A DNA stretch of 29,837 nucleotides. Source: CAYZXU01 sp964482535. Its GTDB lineage: Bacteria; Desulfobacterota; Desulfobacteria; Desulfobacterales; BuS5. The position numbers and the translations under genes were made by a program. The first letter of the stretch is position 1. Every line of letters begins with the position of its first letter. Where the stretch lies: assembly GCA_964482535.1 (NCBI GenBank), contig CAYZXU010000019.1, positions 1-29,837 on the forward strand, read 5' to 3'. Shown in pieces: positions 6,494 through 15,055 of the stretch. The notes below the pieces were generated by a model. That model worked only from the letters and a program-made list of their open reading frames with translations. It was not told the origin of the DNA and did not search any database.

Positions 6494-7796
6494 TAATTTT
6501 CCTTATTCTTCCGAAAATTCTGTTTTTTATTCCGGTTTTATTTTTATTGGCTTTGCCGAAAACAGTTACTGTGGTTTTCTTTCCTTTTTTCACAATTTCA
6601 ACGTACAACTGCTGATGTGACATAAAAAAAGTAATGAAACATCCTGCAATCATCAACATAAAGCCGGCATAGACAATCCATACGCCAGGGTCTTTTGTGA
6701 TATGAAGCCCCGTATAATAAATGAAATTTTGATTTGATACTGAAAAAAAGAATTTTCCCCTTCTCATTTTGTCAAAATTTAAAAACCCGACAGGAAGTAT
6801 CACTTCTTCAGGTTCACCTTCTTCAGGGTATATATAACAGATAAATGCCTCGCCAAGGCTGCGCCCCATAAATTGATGTGAATCCGTGAAACTCTTTACT
6901 ACAAATTCCCCTGCGCCTTCAGGAAGATCGAATCTTTCCCCTGTTTTTATTTTTTTATTATATTTTTTTCCTGTTTTTTTGTAGATAAAATTCAGGTTAA
7001 TACCATCTTTGTCAAAATGTTCCTTAGATGGTTTTTTGGCAGGGACTTTGCCATAGTTGGACTGAAAGATGTTTATCCCCTTATATCTCATTGGGTCGTT
7101 AACTATAATATCTTTATTAAAACTCGGCTTGCCGTTTTCAATTATTGTCAGACTGGAACGGTACTCTTTGGGAGCACCTGTTTTATAAAAACTTATTTTA
7201 AAATCATTGCATTTTATGCCAAAATCAAGCTTTTGAACTTTGTTGGAATTTCTTAAAATAATAGTATCCCTAATCTCTCCTTCAGGGATATTAACATATC
7301 CTTCAAAACCAAAAAAAGAACCTGCAATGGCTCCTGCAAGCATAATAATAATGCTAAGGTGTACGGCATAAACACCAAGTCTTGTCCAACGTCCCTTTTC
7401 GGCAAAAATAGAATAATTTATGCCTGTTTTTTTAATATCACATTTCCCGAAACCTTTAAAAATTATTGGCACAAGTTGGTCTTTTAAAGATTCCGGCAAA
7501 ATATTTTTTTCAAATGACCCCATGGGTTTCCGGCTTTGAAAACTTGAAGGATTATAACTCTTTTTTTTAAATACTATTTTCCATGTACCTGAAAGTCTGT
7601 CTATTGAACAGACAATTATATTTAAGGCAAGTATAAAAAATAGCAGTTGAAACCACCAGGAGTGGTACATATCAAACAGATCAAGAGCCTTACAAAGTTT
7701 GAAAAAAAATTCAGAGTACTCTCGTGAATATACTGTAAAACTTTTGTTTTGGGGAATAATGGTGCCGAAAATCGATGTAAATGCCAAAGCCAGCAA
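6480..7796 (-). CDS. resB: Cytochrome c biogenesis protein ResB (Ccs1), start uncertain
   Basis: This is the ResB/Ccs1 partner of CcsA, with hydrophobic segments near the N terminus, a third near residue 140, a large domain facing outside the membrane (about 160-370) and a C-terminal membrane helix. The coordinates given start at a TTG (7796), which would cut the first helix in half. The frame stays open to 7916, and the upstream residues WKFFASVRLTVII complete a typical ResB first helix. No ATG, GTG or TTG lies in that extension. An ATG at 7888-7886 is one frame off and is followed by AAG TAA. Restoring one A (ATG AAA GTA) would link it in frame. The real gene therefore probably starts at 7888 with a single-base loss, either a mutation or a sequencing error. 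System II needs ResB to be whole. Confidence 0.85.
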   Translation of the reverse strand: MLALAFTSIFGTIIPQNKSFTVYSREYSEFFFKLCKALDLFDMYHSWWFQLLFFILALNIIVCSIDRLSGTWKIVFKKKSYNPSSFQSRKPMGSFEKNILPESLKDQLVPIIFKGFGKCDIKKTGINYSIFAEKGRWTRLGVYAVHLSIIIMLAGAIAGSFFGFEGYVNIPEGEIRDTIILRNSNKVQKLDFGIKCNDFKISFYKTGAPKEYRSSLTIIENGKPSFNKDIIVNDPMRYKGINIFQSNYGKVPAKKPSKEHFDKDGINLNFIYKKTGKKYNKKIKTGERFDLPEGAGEFVVKSFTDSHQFMGRSLGEAFICYIYPEEGEPEEVILPVGFLNFDKMRRGKFFFSVSNQNFIYYTGLHITKDPGVWIVYAGFMLMIAGCFITFFMSHQQLYVEIVKKGKKTTVTVFGKANKNKTGIKNRIFGRIRKINEQL

Positions 7797-8107
7797 AATA
7801 ATTACCGTCAGCCTGACTGATGCAAAGAATTTCCATAAAGTTGTTTGCTTAATTTTGTTTTTCCTCTTGTTTTTTGTGGTTACTTCATGAGACCTATCAA
7901 AAATAAAGGCGCATATTTAAAGCAGACCTATTAGCAAAAGATTTATCGTCAAGCAATATAAATAATTTTTTAAAAAATGAATAGTGTATGATGAGGCAGT
8001 AGTGTCAAGTTAAGTTTTTGTATGTTAAATGGGATAAAAGAATAGAAAAATGTTCATTTTTTACTTAACAAAACAAATAAAAATTTTTGACTTTTCTTTT
8101 CCCATTT

Positions 8108-8156
8108 AGACCTTGCTCCTTTTAGTTTTTTAGTACTAAATTACGAGCAAAGGTCT
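8108..8156. mobile_element. 49-bp palindromic element with AGACCTT ends
   Basis: The left end AGACCTTGCTC (8108-8118) and the right end GAGCAAAGGTCT (8145-8156) are inverted copies differing by one T. A perfect 12-bp palindrome TTTAGTACTAAA (8128-8139) lies between them. The ends match those of the 157-bp element at 22398-22554, so both may be remnants of one insertion-sequence family. Confidence 0.45.
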
Positions 8157-8204
8157 CCAACTAATTTAGGGGGCTAAAGAGGTATTATATAACTATTAAA
8201 AAAG

Positions 8205-8260
8205 ACTGGATTCCCATTTTCATGGGAATGACAGCGCTATAGGCAAAATGCGAGTTTTTA
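8205..8260. repeat. Half copy of the dispersed hairpin element
   Basis: ATTCCCAT (8210-8217) and ATGGGAAT (8222-8229) form a perfect 8-bp stem with a 4-base loop, preceded by CTGG and followed by GACA. GAGTTTTTACGAACC ends the copy. This is the right half of the element seen complete at 27064-27190. Confidence 0.6.
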
Positions 8261-8328
8261 CGAACCCATTACTTTTAGGGTTTGCCTAAAAATAAATTAG
8301 CAATGTAAAGTTGTTTTTGAGCGAGCCC

Positions 8329-8559
8329 TTAGTGTGCAGCGACAAAATTATAAAAATTTCCTGGTTGAGCATGCTCTTTTTCGTTAATATTACGTTCATA
8401 TTCAACGATTTTTTCCGAAATCACTTCGAGAGGCTCTTTAACCATAAGTTTTATTTTATTATTAAAAGTAATCAACGTATCAGGCGTGGATTGAAGCGAC
8501 TGTATAGTTGAAACATTGATAAATAGTTTTGAATTATCCAGACGTGTTACCTTTATCAC
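8329..8559 (-). CDS. flbD: FlbD family flagellar protein
   Basis: This 76-residue protein begins (M)IKVTRLDNSKLFIN and contains STPDTLITF and KLMVKE, the pattern of the small FlbD family found beside flgE and motA in many flagellar operons. It is unrelated to the Caulobacter regulator of the same name. The open frame runs further upstream to 8622, but the GTG at 8559 is chosen because AGGAGG (8570-8565) lies five bases before it and the family starts there. The last 15 residues or so are longer than usual. FlbD is thought to help motor or hook function, but its biochemical role is not established. motA and motB, its usual downstream neighbours, are missing; resB follows after a repeat region. 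Confidence 0.85.
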   Translation of the reverse strand: MIKVTRLDNSKLFINVSTIQSLQSTPDTLITFNNKIKLMVKEPLEVISEKIVEYERNINEKEHAQPGNFYNFVAAH

Positions 8560-8589
8560 AACTACCTCCTTTGTTTTTGATGGTACCGA

Positions 8590-8617
8590 CAGTGGGCACG
8601 ATGCATCGTGCCCACTG
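8590..8617. repeat. 28-bp perfect palindrome between flgE and flbD
   Basis: CAGTGGGCACGATG and its exact reverse complement are joined with no spacer. Read as RNA it would form a GC-rich hairpin in an otherwise AT-rich operon, 31 bases before the flbD start. There is no T tract, so it is not a classic terminator. It could be a REP-like element, an RNA stabiliser or an operator. Confidence 0.6.
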
Positions 8618-8636
8618 CTCATTTCATGGATGTTTA

Positions 8637-10169
8637 TTACCGTTTAATATTAATTAGCTCATTTAATATTTCATCACTGGTTGTTATAACTCTGGAGTTT
8701 GCCTGAAAAGCCCTTTGAGTGGTTATCATCTTTACAAACTCTGAAGCCAGATCGACATTGGACATTTCAAGTGAACTCGGAGCAATATTTCCCAGCCTGC
8801 CACTGCCTGGTATCCCTTCGAGAGGAGTTCCTGATGAAAGAGTTTCAGTATAAAGATTTTTTCCAAGCTTGCCTAAACCGGAGTAGCTTGAAAAATCAGC
8901 CAGAGTTATCTGGTAAAGAGGCACTATCTGACCATTAGTGTACATGCCCATAACAATACCGCTCTCATCCACCGAAACTCCCTGGAGAGTTCCGGAATTG
9001 AAACCATTTTGAGACTGGAAAGAGGTGTCGGTCAATGCTGAAAATCCGGTAACTCCCCCACTATCATTGTCTGTCAGATTCCACTCTATATTCAAATCTG
9101 CAGCTCCGCTGCTTACACCCGTAATAGCAATCAAAGGATTAGTTGCAGGAGAAACAAGATTTCCTGATGTATCAAACTGAATAGAACCTGAAGAGGTTGA
9201 AACTCCGTCAGCCGGGTTTGCCGACCAGTCCCAGCCTGTTGACGTTCTGGTATAATCTATTGTCAATGGGATTGCATTCCCCAGTGAATCATATATGGTC
9301 ATACTGTTCGAATATGTTGCCGCATTTGAACCGTCGGCAAGGTTTGTCTGGCTCACAGTCTCAACAACTCCTGCACCTGTCCCTTCAACTGCAGTCGTTA
9401 CAAGAGCTGCGGCAGAAGGATCTGCGGCAATGGCAGCTGCCACGTCACTCGCTGTTGCTGTAATATTTGTGCCGTCATGTGCAAGGGTAATAACAATATT
9501 ATTATTTGTAACCACAGCAGTGGTTGCAACGGTTGCAACGCCAGGGTCAACATATGAAACTGCTATATCATTTCCTGATGTCCCAATATTAATAGCAGTA
9601 AATGTCACATCAGAATTGGCGTTTGTACAGTCAACTGATACAGATGCCTGGGCATCAGGCAGAGCCGAAGCATTAAGATTTATAGTCATGGCCATTTCAT
9701 CTGTGGCCTGGGGCGATGCCACATCACTTGGAATAGTTATATTTGTCTGATCATTTCCCAATTCCCCTGTAATATTATCAAATTGATAACCCTGTACATA
9801 CATGCCGTCCGGGTTCACAAGATTCCCGTAGTTGTCATAGTTGAAAACACCGGCTCTTGTATAAAATACTGATCCTGCAGCATCGTTTAAAACAAAAAAT
9901 CCTTTCCCGTTAACTGCCAAATCAGTGGGACTGTTTGTATTTTCTAATGTTCCCTGCGTCCACAAAGAATTAACGCCCCAAAATTGGACACCCCTGCCTA
10001 TTTCATTTCCTGTTGCCCCGCCAAGAGACTGGCTTAGTATATTGGCAAAGTTTGATCTGCTTGATTTAAATGCCGTGGTATTAACATTGGCAATATTATC
10101 GCCTACCACTGTCATTGCTTTAGCATTGGCGCTCAAACCTGAAATACCTGCATATAATGAGCCTATCAT
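8637..10169 (-). CDS. flgE: Flagellar hook protein FlgE
   Basis: This 510-residue protein forms the curved hook joining basal body and filament. The N terminus (MIGSLYAGISGLSANAKAM, then VGDNIANVNTTAFKSSR) carries the flagellar rod/hook signature. The C terminus (SNVDLASEFVKMITTQRAF) is the matching coiled-coil part. The middle is a large, Thr/Ala/Ser-rich surface region that makes it longer than the roughly 400-residue enteric protein. The frame opens nine codons earlier, but the ATG at 10169 is preferred because AGGAGGG precedes it and the protein then starts at the conserved position. It follows flgD, which encodes the hook cap, as expected. Confidence 0.95.
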   Translation of the reverse strand: MIGSLYAGISGLSANAKAMTVVGDNIANVNTTAFKSSRSNFANILSQSLGGATGNEIGRGVQFWGVNSLWTQGTLENTNSPTDLAVNGKGFFVLNDAAGSVFYTRAGVFNYDNYGNLVNPDGMYVQGYQFDNITGELGNDQTNITIPSDVASPQATDEMAMTINLNASALPDAQASVSVDCTNANSDVTFTAINIGTSGNDIAVSYVDPGVATVATTAVVTNNNIVITLAHDGTNITATASDVAAAIAADPSAAALVTTAVEGTGAGVVETVSQTNLADGSNAATYSNSMTIYDSLGNAIPLTIDYTRTSTGWDWSANPADGVSTSSGSIQFDTSGNLVSPATNPLIAITGVSSGAADLNIEWNLTDNDSGGVTGFSALTDTSFQSQNGFNSGTLQGVSVDESGIVMGMYTNGQIVPLYQITLADFSSYSGLGKLGKNLYTETLSSGTPLEGIPGSGRLGNIAPSSLEMSNVDLASEFVKMITTQRAFQANSRVITTSDEILNELINIKR

Positions 10170-10198
10170 AGTACAACCCTCCTTTACAGTTGACATCT

Positions 10199-10218
10199 AA
10201 AAAAAAACCGGCGGTTTT
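10199..10218 (-). terminator. Weak terminator or attenuator between flgD and flgE
   Basis: On the minus strand AAAACC-GCC-GGTTTT is followed directly by more T residues, giving a run of nine. The stem is short and AT-rich, so read-through into flgE is likely. No separate promoter is evident in the 29 bases between the hairpin and the flgE start. Confidence 0.4.
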
Positions 10219-10241
10219 CGTTCAAATGCTATTTAATTGTT

Positions 10242-10910
10242 TTAATTACTGATACTCAAAACCGAACTCATGGGTATTATCTGTTCATCTGTTACAAGAT
10301 AAGCAGCGTTGTGGTTAAATTCTATGCCCGTAACTTTGCCGGACATAAATGTTTGTGAATTGACAAATTCTCCGTTTAAATCCGATGCCATTACCTCAAA
10401 CCTGTAAATGCCATGGGAAAGCAGGTTGCCGTTATTGTCCGTCATGTCCCAGGCAGCTGTCTGTTCACCTGAACTTAAAGCTCCTGTCTCAATATTTTTT
10501 ACAAGTTCATCATTTTCATTATAGATATTAACAGATACTTTTGCTGCATCACCATCAAGGGTAAATTTTATTTCAGGGGCTGTCCCGTTTTCCAGGCTTA
10601 TTCTGTCCCCCATGGCTGTAATATTTTTACCGATAAAACCTGCCGCCTGGGAATTATTAAGTGATGCCTGATATAGCTGTATATTTTCAAGCCGTTCATT
10701 GGTCTCCTGGAGCTGCTCAAGGGAACTGAATTGAGCCAGTTGAGCTGTAAATTCAGCACTTTCCATTGGGCTTAATGGGTCCTGACATCTAAGCTGTGTA
10801 ATAAGCATAAGTAAAAAATCTTCTTTTCCTGAAACATTTTTAGAAGCTGCAGCAGATGTGCCGGCAGTGCCGGCCATTACTGTATTTACTCCCATACTCA
10901 TTGAATTCAC
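10242..10910 (-). CDS. flgD: Flagellar hook assembly (cap) protein FlgD
   Basis: This 222-residue protein has the FlgD signature near residues 27-67: KEDFLLMLITQLRCQDPLSP, then AQLAQFSSLEQL. The C-terminal half is predicted beta-rich, with an Ig-like segment (NGNLLSHGIYRFEVMASD) as in the FlgD FnIII-like domain. It caps the growing hook and is needed for FlgE polymerisation. It is exported by the flagellar type III apparatus, so no Sec signal is expected. AAGGAGGTG lies just upstream of the ATG. It sits between fliK and flgE. Confidence 0.95.
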   Translation of the reverse strand: MNSMSMGVNTVMAGTAGTSAAASKNVSGKEDFLLMLITQLRCQDPLSPMESAEFTAQLAQFSSLEQLQETNERLENIQLYQASLNNSQAAGFIGKNITAMGDRISLENGTAPEIKFTLDGDAAKVSVNIYNENDELVKNIETGALSSGEQTAAWDMTDNNGNLLSHGIYRFEVMASDLNGEFVNSQTFMSGKVTGIEFNHNAAYLVTDEQIIPMSSVLSISN

Positions 10911-10930
10911 CTCCTTAAAAAAAATAGAAT

Positions 10931-13206
10931 TTATGCAAAATAACTGATTGAACCGTTTCCTGTGGATAAATCAGGTACTATTTCTTCATTTTCAAATTCA
11001 TCAGGCTCAGGATTACCCATAAGATCGGCATCAGCTTCATGGTCATATTTATTAAAAAGATTGCTCTCATATTCGTCAAAAGATTGACCTGAATCCTTAG
11101 CAAGAGAAACATCAAACTTGTCCACCTCAAGTCCGTGCTCATTAAGAGCGGTTTTAAGCTGATTCAGATTATTTTCAATAAGCTCCTTTACATGGGAATG
11201 CTCCGCAATAACCTTAACCATGACTTGTTGATTATCTGTGGAAATCTTCATACTGATCCGCCCAAGAGATTCGGGCTTTAACTTGATTGTTATCTCTTTT
11301 TTACCGTTTTTTATATTAAAGCCTACCTTTTCAATAATTTGTTCAGAAATTTTACTCTCCAGAACTCTGCTAAAGGGTTCAGCTTTATTTTCAACTGTTT
11401 TCACCTCTCCAATATTGTCAAAATCATGACCGCTATGGAGTGAAAATTTGTTTTCATTTAAATCACCATTCCCGTTTTTACTCTCCATATTTTTATTTTC
11501 TATTTTTCCATCAAAAATTTTCAAGCTGTTATTAGTCCCAACTTTAATGCTTTCTTTGGAGGCAGCCAGCTCTGTTTTAACAAATGGAGGAACATCCGGA
11601 TCAATTTTTTCAGAATCTTTAACAATATTGTCTTCGGTTTTTAATGCTTCAGTTTTTTCCGGTCTTAAACTATCTGTGATTTTATCCACCTGCCCATTAA
11701 AATTTATCCCGTTTTTCTTTACATCATGTTGTTCAGGCACTAAAACAGGCTGTTTTCCCTGACTGCTTAATTTTTTTACATAACTTAATCCGTCCGACTG
11801 CTTATCATCTGAAAAAACTTTATCGGCAATTTCCACTTCATTTTTTTCAACAGCAGCCTTCAGCTTTAAATCTGCCGTGTTTTGCCCATTCTCATTTTCT
11901 TCAACAGNNNNNNNNNNNNNNNNNNNNNNNNNNNNNNNNNNNNNNNNNNNNNNNNNNNNNNNNNNNNNNNNNNNNNNNNNNNNNNNNNNNNNNNNNNNNN
12001 NNNNNNNTTCAGCTTTAAATCTGCCGTGTTTTGCCCATTCTCATTTTCTTCAACAGCAGCCTGATTATTTTTCTCAGTATTTAAGTGAACCTGATTTTCT
12101 TTATGTAATATTTTCTCTTTTGAATTATCAGAGGGAGTCTCTTTGTCTAAAAGATTATACTTTACCGAACCGGCAGCCTTCAGCTTTAAATCTGCCGTGT
12201 TTTGCCCATTCTCATTTTCTTCAACAGCAGCCTTATTATTTTTCTCAGTATTTAAGTAAACATGATTTTCTTTATGTAATATTTTCTCTTTTGAATTATC
12301 AGGGGCAGTCTCTTTGTCTAAAAGATTATACTTTACCGAACCGTAAGCCTTCGGCTTTAAATCGGGCGTGCTTTGCTCAGTCTCACTTTCTTCAACAGTA
12401 GCCTGATTATTTTTCTCAGTATTTAAGTGAATATGATTTTCTTTCTGTAATATTTTCTCATTTGAACTATCAGGGGCAGTCTCTTTATCTAATAGATTAT
12501 ACTTTACCGAACCGTAAGCCTTCAGTTTTAAATCGGCCGTGCTTTGCTCATCAGATTCAACAACCGGCACAACTTTATTAAAAATCCCATTATTCGATTC
12601 GATGCCTGACTCTTTATAAGATACGGAGTTTAAATCATGCATAGAGTCTTTTCCATTCAAAGGCTCTTTTGTATTCTTAACCGATTTTTCGACAGGCTCT
12701 AAAATCGGTTCTTTAACAAGCTCTGCAACTGATTTTTCAACAGGCTCTAAAACCGGCTCTTTAACAAGCTCTGCAACTGATTTTTCAACAGGCTCTAAAA
12801 CCGGCTCTTCAATCAAATCGTTCTTCAGCTCTTCACATGACGCACCTTTTGTCTCCTGTGCATCCACCTTATTATTTAACAGTTCATGGTCGTAAATAAT
12901 ATTACCAGAAACATCTACAGGATTTATTCCTGTCTGTACCTTATTCAATACAGTCTGGTCTTTATCTTTTTTTGAATCAATCTTTTGAATAAAATTTTTA
13001 AACACCGATAGTTCAGCTTCATCAGGTTCTAACTGTAATAAAGCTTCTTTATCCATTCCGGACAAAAAAGAAAGAAAGCAGATTTTTTTATCAGATTGAC
13101 CGCATAAACTATCTGAAGTTGAAAATCCCTGTTCAGAATTATCTACAGTACTGTTTTTCATTAATAAACTATTTTTTGTAACTGGCAGAATAGTATCAGC
13201 AAGCAT
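10931..13206 (-). CDS. fliK: Flagellar hook-length control protein FliK, interrupted by an assembly gap
   Basis: One gene is split by 100 N (11908-12007). The 3' part (10931-11907) ends in the conserved FliK export-switch domain: the segment EITIKLKPESLGRISMKI is typical and is followed by helices ending HGLEVDKFDVS. The 5' part (12008-13206) begins at an ATG with GAGG upstream. Both flanks of the gap read in the same repeat, so the frame difference is due only to the arbitrary gap length. The central region holds a 57-residue tandem repeat (171 bp) and a 16-residue EPV repeat, so the protein is well over 750 residues, longer than the roughly 400-residue enteric protein. FliK works as a molecular ruler: it measures the hook during export and switches the substrate to filament proteins. 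Its low-complexity middle is expected to be extended. Confidence 0.88.
11859..12556. repeat. 171-bp in-frame tandem repeat inside fliK
   Basis: Units start at 12008, 12179 and 12350, each exactly 171 bp, with a partial unit from 12521 and another partial at 11859-11907 beyond the gap. Each encodes 57 residues including VKYNLLDKET and ILHKEN. Neighbouring copies are nearly identical near the gap and more diverged towards 12500, a pattern of recent expansion. The copy number is unknown because the array collapses at the gap. Confidence 0.92.
11908..12007. other. Assembly gap (100 N)
   Basis: A run of exactly 100 undetermined bases is the usual mark for a gap of unknown size. The 49 bases before it (11859-11907) are identical to the 49 after it (12008-12056), so the break was caused by the fliK tandem repeat. 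Confidence 0.98.
12681..12814. repeat. 48-bp in-frame repeat inside fliK
   Basis: Units begin at 12681, 12729 and 12777 with a period of 48 bp. They encode a 16-residue motif of the form KEPVLEPVEKSVAELV, two and a half times. This Pro/Glu/Val repeat lies N-terminal to the 57-residue array and may form a stiff or extended spacer. Confidence 0.85.
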
Positions 13207-13218
13207 ATTTTAACCTCT

Positions 13219-13668
13219 TTATTCGTAATTATCAGATTTTCTCATATACGTAGTTATTGCCACCTCATTATAAAATTCATGCTCTTTTTTATTTAATTTT
13301 TTATTATACGCTATTCTTTTTTTTTCTTTTAATTTGTCTAAAATTTTGCGTTTCTTTACAGCTTCAACCAAAGCTTCATGCTTTTTTTTTACTTCTTTAT
13401 CAGCTACTGCAACTCTATTTTTCTGACTCTTTATATCTTTGAACAATCTGTCAATATAACTGAAATATAATCTGTTCTCCGAGGCCGCAATTGATTCTTC
13501 CTGCTTTTTCAGCAACCTCTTTAAAGTTTTTTCTTTTTTTGATATGATTTCCTTTAACTTCGTCTTCTCATCATTTAACAGACCTTTTACTATGGAAAAG
13601 TCTTTTTGGATATTATCTTCAATAAATTTTTTGTGATTCAATAAAGGTTCGAATACATATTTATACAT
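13219..13668 (-). CDS. fliJ: Flagellar export chaperone FliJ
   Basis: This 149-residue protein is predicted almost wholly helical and lysine/glutamate-rich, as expected for the antiparallel coiled coil of FliJ. The N terminus MYKYVFEPLLNHKKFIED resembles the family. FliJ sits in the centre of the FliI hexamer, promotes its ATPase activity and helps chaperones cycle. Sequence conservation in this family is poor, so the call rests on composition, length and position directly between fliI and fliK. No clear Shine-Dalgarno precedes the ATG. Confidence 0.82.
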   Translation of the reverse strand: MYKYVFEPLLNHKKFIEDNIQKDFSIVKGLLNDEKTKLKEIISKKEKTLKRLLKKQEESIAASENRLYFSYIDRLFKDIKSQKNRVAVADKEVKKKHEALVEAVKKRKILDKLKEKKRIAYNKKLNKKEHEFYNEVAITTYMRKSDNYE

Positions 13669-13718
13669 ATTAAATTATAATCCCGAATCATAAAATTTTT
13701 TATGGCTTAATTCAAAAA

Positions 13719-15044
13719 TCATCCACTGGGAAATAATGCTTCAATCTGCCTGAGACTGTCATTATAAGAAACTTTTTCTTCCATATCCTGCTTTAAATAA
13801 TTATTTATTTTATCTATCATATTAATTGCGTAATCAATTTTAGGACTACCCCCCTTTACATATGCCCCGATGTTAATCAAGTCTTCCGCTTTTTTATATG
13901 TATCTAATACTGCTTTGAGTTTGCCGGCATATTTTCTATGCTTTACATCTATTATTTTATCCATTACACGGCTGATACTTCTTAATATATCAATTGCAGG
14001 ATAATGATTCTGCGTTGCAAGATCTCTGGAGAGCACAATATGCCCATCAAGTATTGATCTTACAGCATCTGCAACCGGCTCATTCATGTCATCACCCTCA
14101 ACAAGCACAGTATACAAGCCTGTAATGGTGCCACGGTTTAATGAAGTTCCGGCTCTTTCTAAAAGTTTAGGCAAAAGAGTAAAAACAGAAGGAGTATACC
14201 CCTTGGTCGCAGGAGGCTCGCCAAGTGCAAGACCAATCTCTCTTTGTGCCATTGCAAACCTGGTTACAGAATCCATCATCAGATTAACATGCTTTCCCTG
14301 ATCGCGAAAATATTCAGCTATGGCAGTTGCCATAAAAGCGCCCCGCATCCTGATTAAAGGCAGGTTATCGGATGTTGCCACAACAACAACCGATTTTTTC
14401 AGACCTTCCTCGCCGAGTTCGTTTTTTAAAAATTCATTAACTTCTCTGCCGCGTTCTCCTATCAACGCAATTACATTAACATCTGCAGAAGTATTTCTCG
14501 CTATCATTCCGAGAAGAACAGATTTCCCCACACCCGACCCTGCAAATATTCCAACTCTCTGTCCGCAGCCTATGGTTAAAAGACCGTTTATGGATTTTAT
14601 ACCCATATCAAGAGGCGTGGTTATTCTCTTTCTATCAAGTGGATTTACAGGTTCGGCATAAACAGGATATCTGCCTTCAGCATGAATATATCCTTTGCCG
14701 TCAATGGGATTGCCAAGGGCATCCAATACTCTTCCAAGAAGCTCATCACCGACATGGACAAAAGCCTCTTGCTCCTTTGCAATTACTCTGCTTCCAGGCG
14801 CTATGCCGTTTATATCTCCAAGGGGCATCAGGAGTATTTTATTATCCCTGAATCCTAAGACTTCAGCTTGAACATTTTTTTCATCATTCTTAAGATAAAT
14901 ATCACATATACTTCCCAGTCTTGATGAGGGACCAACAGCCTCAGTCACAAGCCCAACCACTTTTACAACCCTTCCGTTTGCGGTAATAGGGGACAAACTA
15001 TTTAATCTTGAATGAAATTTCCTAAAATTTAAAATCTGGCTCAC
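13719..15044 (-). CDS. fliI: Flagellum-specific export ATPase FliI
   Basis: This 441-residue protein is homologous to the F1 ATPase beta subunit and energises flagellar type III export. The Walker A motif AGSGVGKS is at about 168-175. The GERGREVNEF segment and the Walker B region (LMMDSVTRFAMAQREIGLA) follow, as does GEPPATKGYTPSVF. It forms a hexameric ring under the export gate with FliH and FliJ. The length is normal. The gene lies 11 bases after fliH and about 50 bases before fliJ. Confidence 0.96.
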   Translation of the reverse strand: MSQILNFRKFHSRLNSLSPITANGRVVKVVGLVTEAVGPSSRLGSICDIYLKNDEKNVQAEVLGFRDNKILLMPLGDINGIAPGSRVIAKEQEAFVHVGDELLGRVLDALGNPIDGKGYIHAEGRYPVYAEPVNPLDRKRITTPLDMGIKSINGLLTIGCGQRVGIFAGSGVGKSVLLGMIARNTSADVNVIALIGERGREVNEFLKNELGEEGLKKSVVVVATSDNLPLIRMRGAFMATAIAEYFRDQGKHVNLMMDSVTRFAMAQREIGLALGEPPATKGYTPSVFTLLPKLLERAGTSLNRGTITGLYTVLVEGDDMNEPVADAVRSILDGHIVLSRDLATQNHYPAIDILRSISRVMDKIIDVKHRKYAGKLKAVLDTYKKAEDLINIGAYVKGGSPKIDYAINMIDKINNYLKQDMEEKVSYNDSLRQIEALFPSG

Positions 15045-15055
15045 AATCTTTCCTT

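Larger units (their letters stand above)
7890..8328. repeat. Gene-free region with repeat and mobile-element debris
   Basis: There is no convincing gene here. The region holds an imperfect inverted pair, TTAAATGGGATAAAAGAA near 8026 and TTCTTTTCCCATTTA near 8095, with GTTAAGT/ACTTAAC pairs inside it. It also holds a compact palindromic element (8108-8156) and a half copy of the dispersed hairpin repeat (8205-8260). It separates the flagellar operon from resB. Confidence 0.55.

Noticed and set aside
9295..9750. 151-codon plus-strand frame opposite flgE
   Set aside because: It is antisense to the low-complexity Ala/Thr-rich middle of flgE. It has no domain and no ribosome-binding site.
11877..12401. 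Plus-strand frame across the assembly gap
   Set aside because: It is the antisense of the fliK tandem repeat and runs through undetermined bases.
12008..12556. CRISPR-like array
   Set aside because: The 171-bp period, the lack of unique spacers and the intact reading frame show a protein repeat.
11866..13206. Reading the 5' part of fliK as a separate gene that ends at 11866
   Set aside because: The stop arises only because 100 N shift the frame. Both flanks carry the same repeat and continue as one gene.
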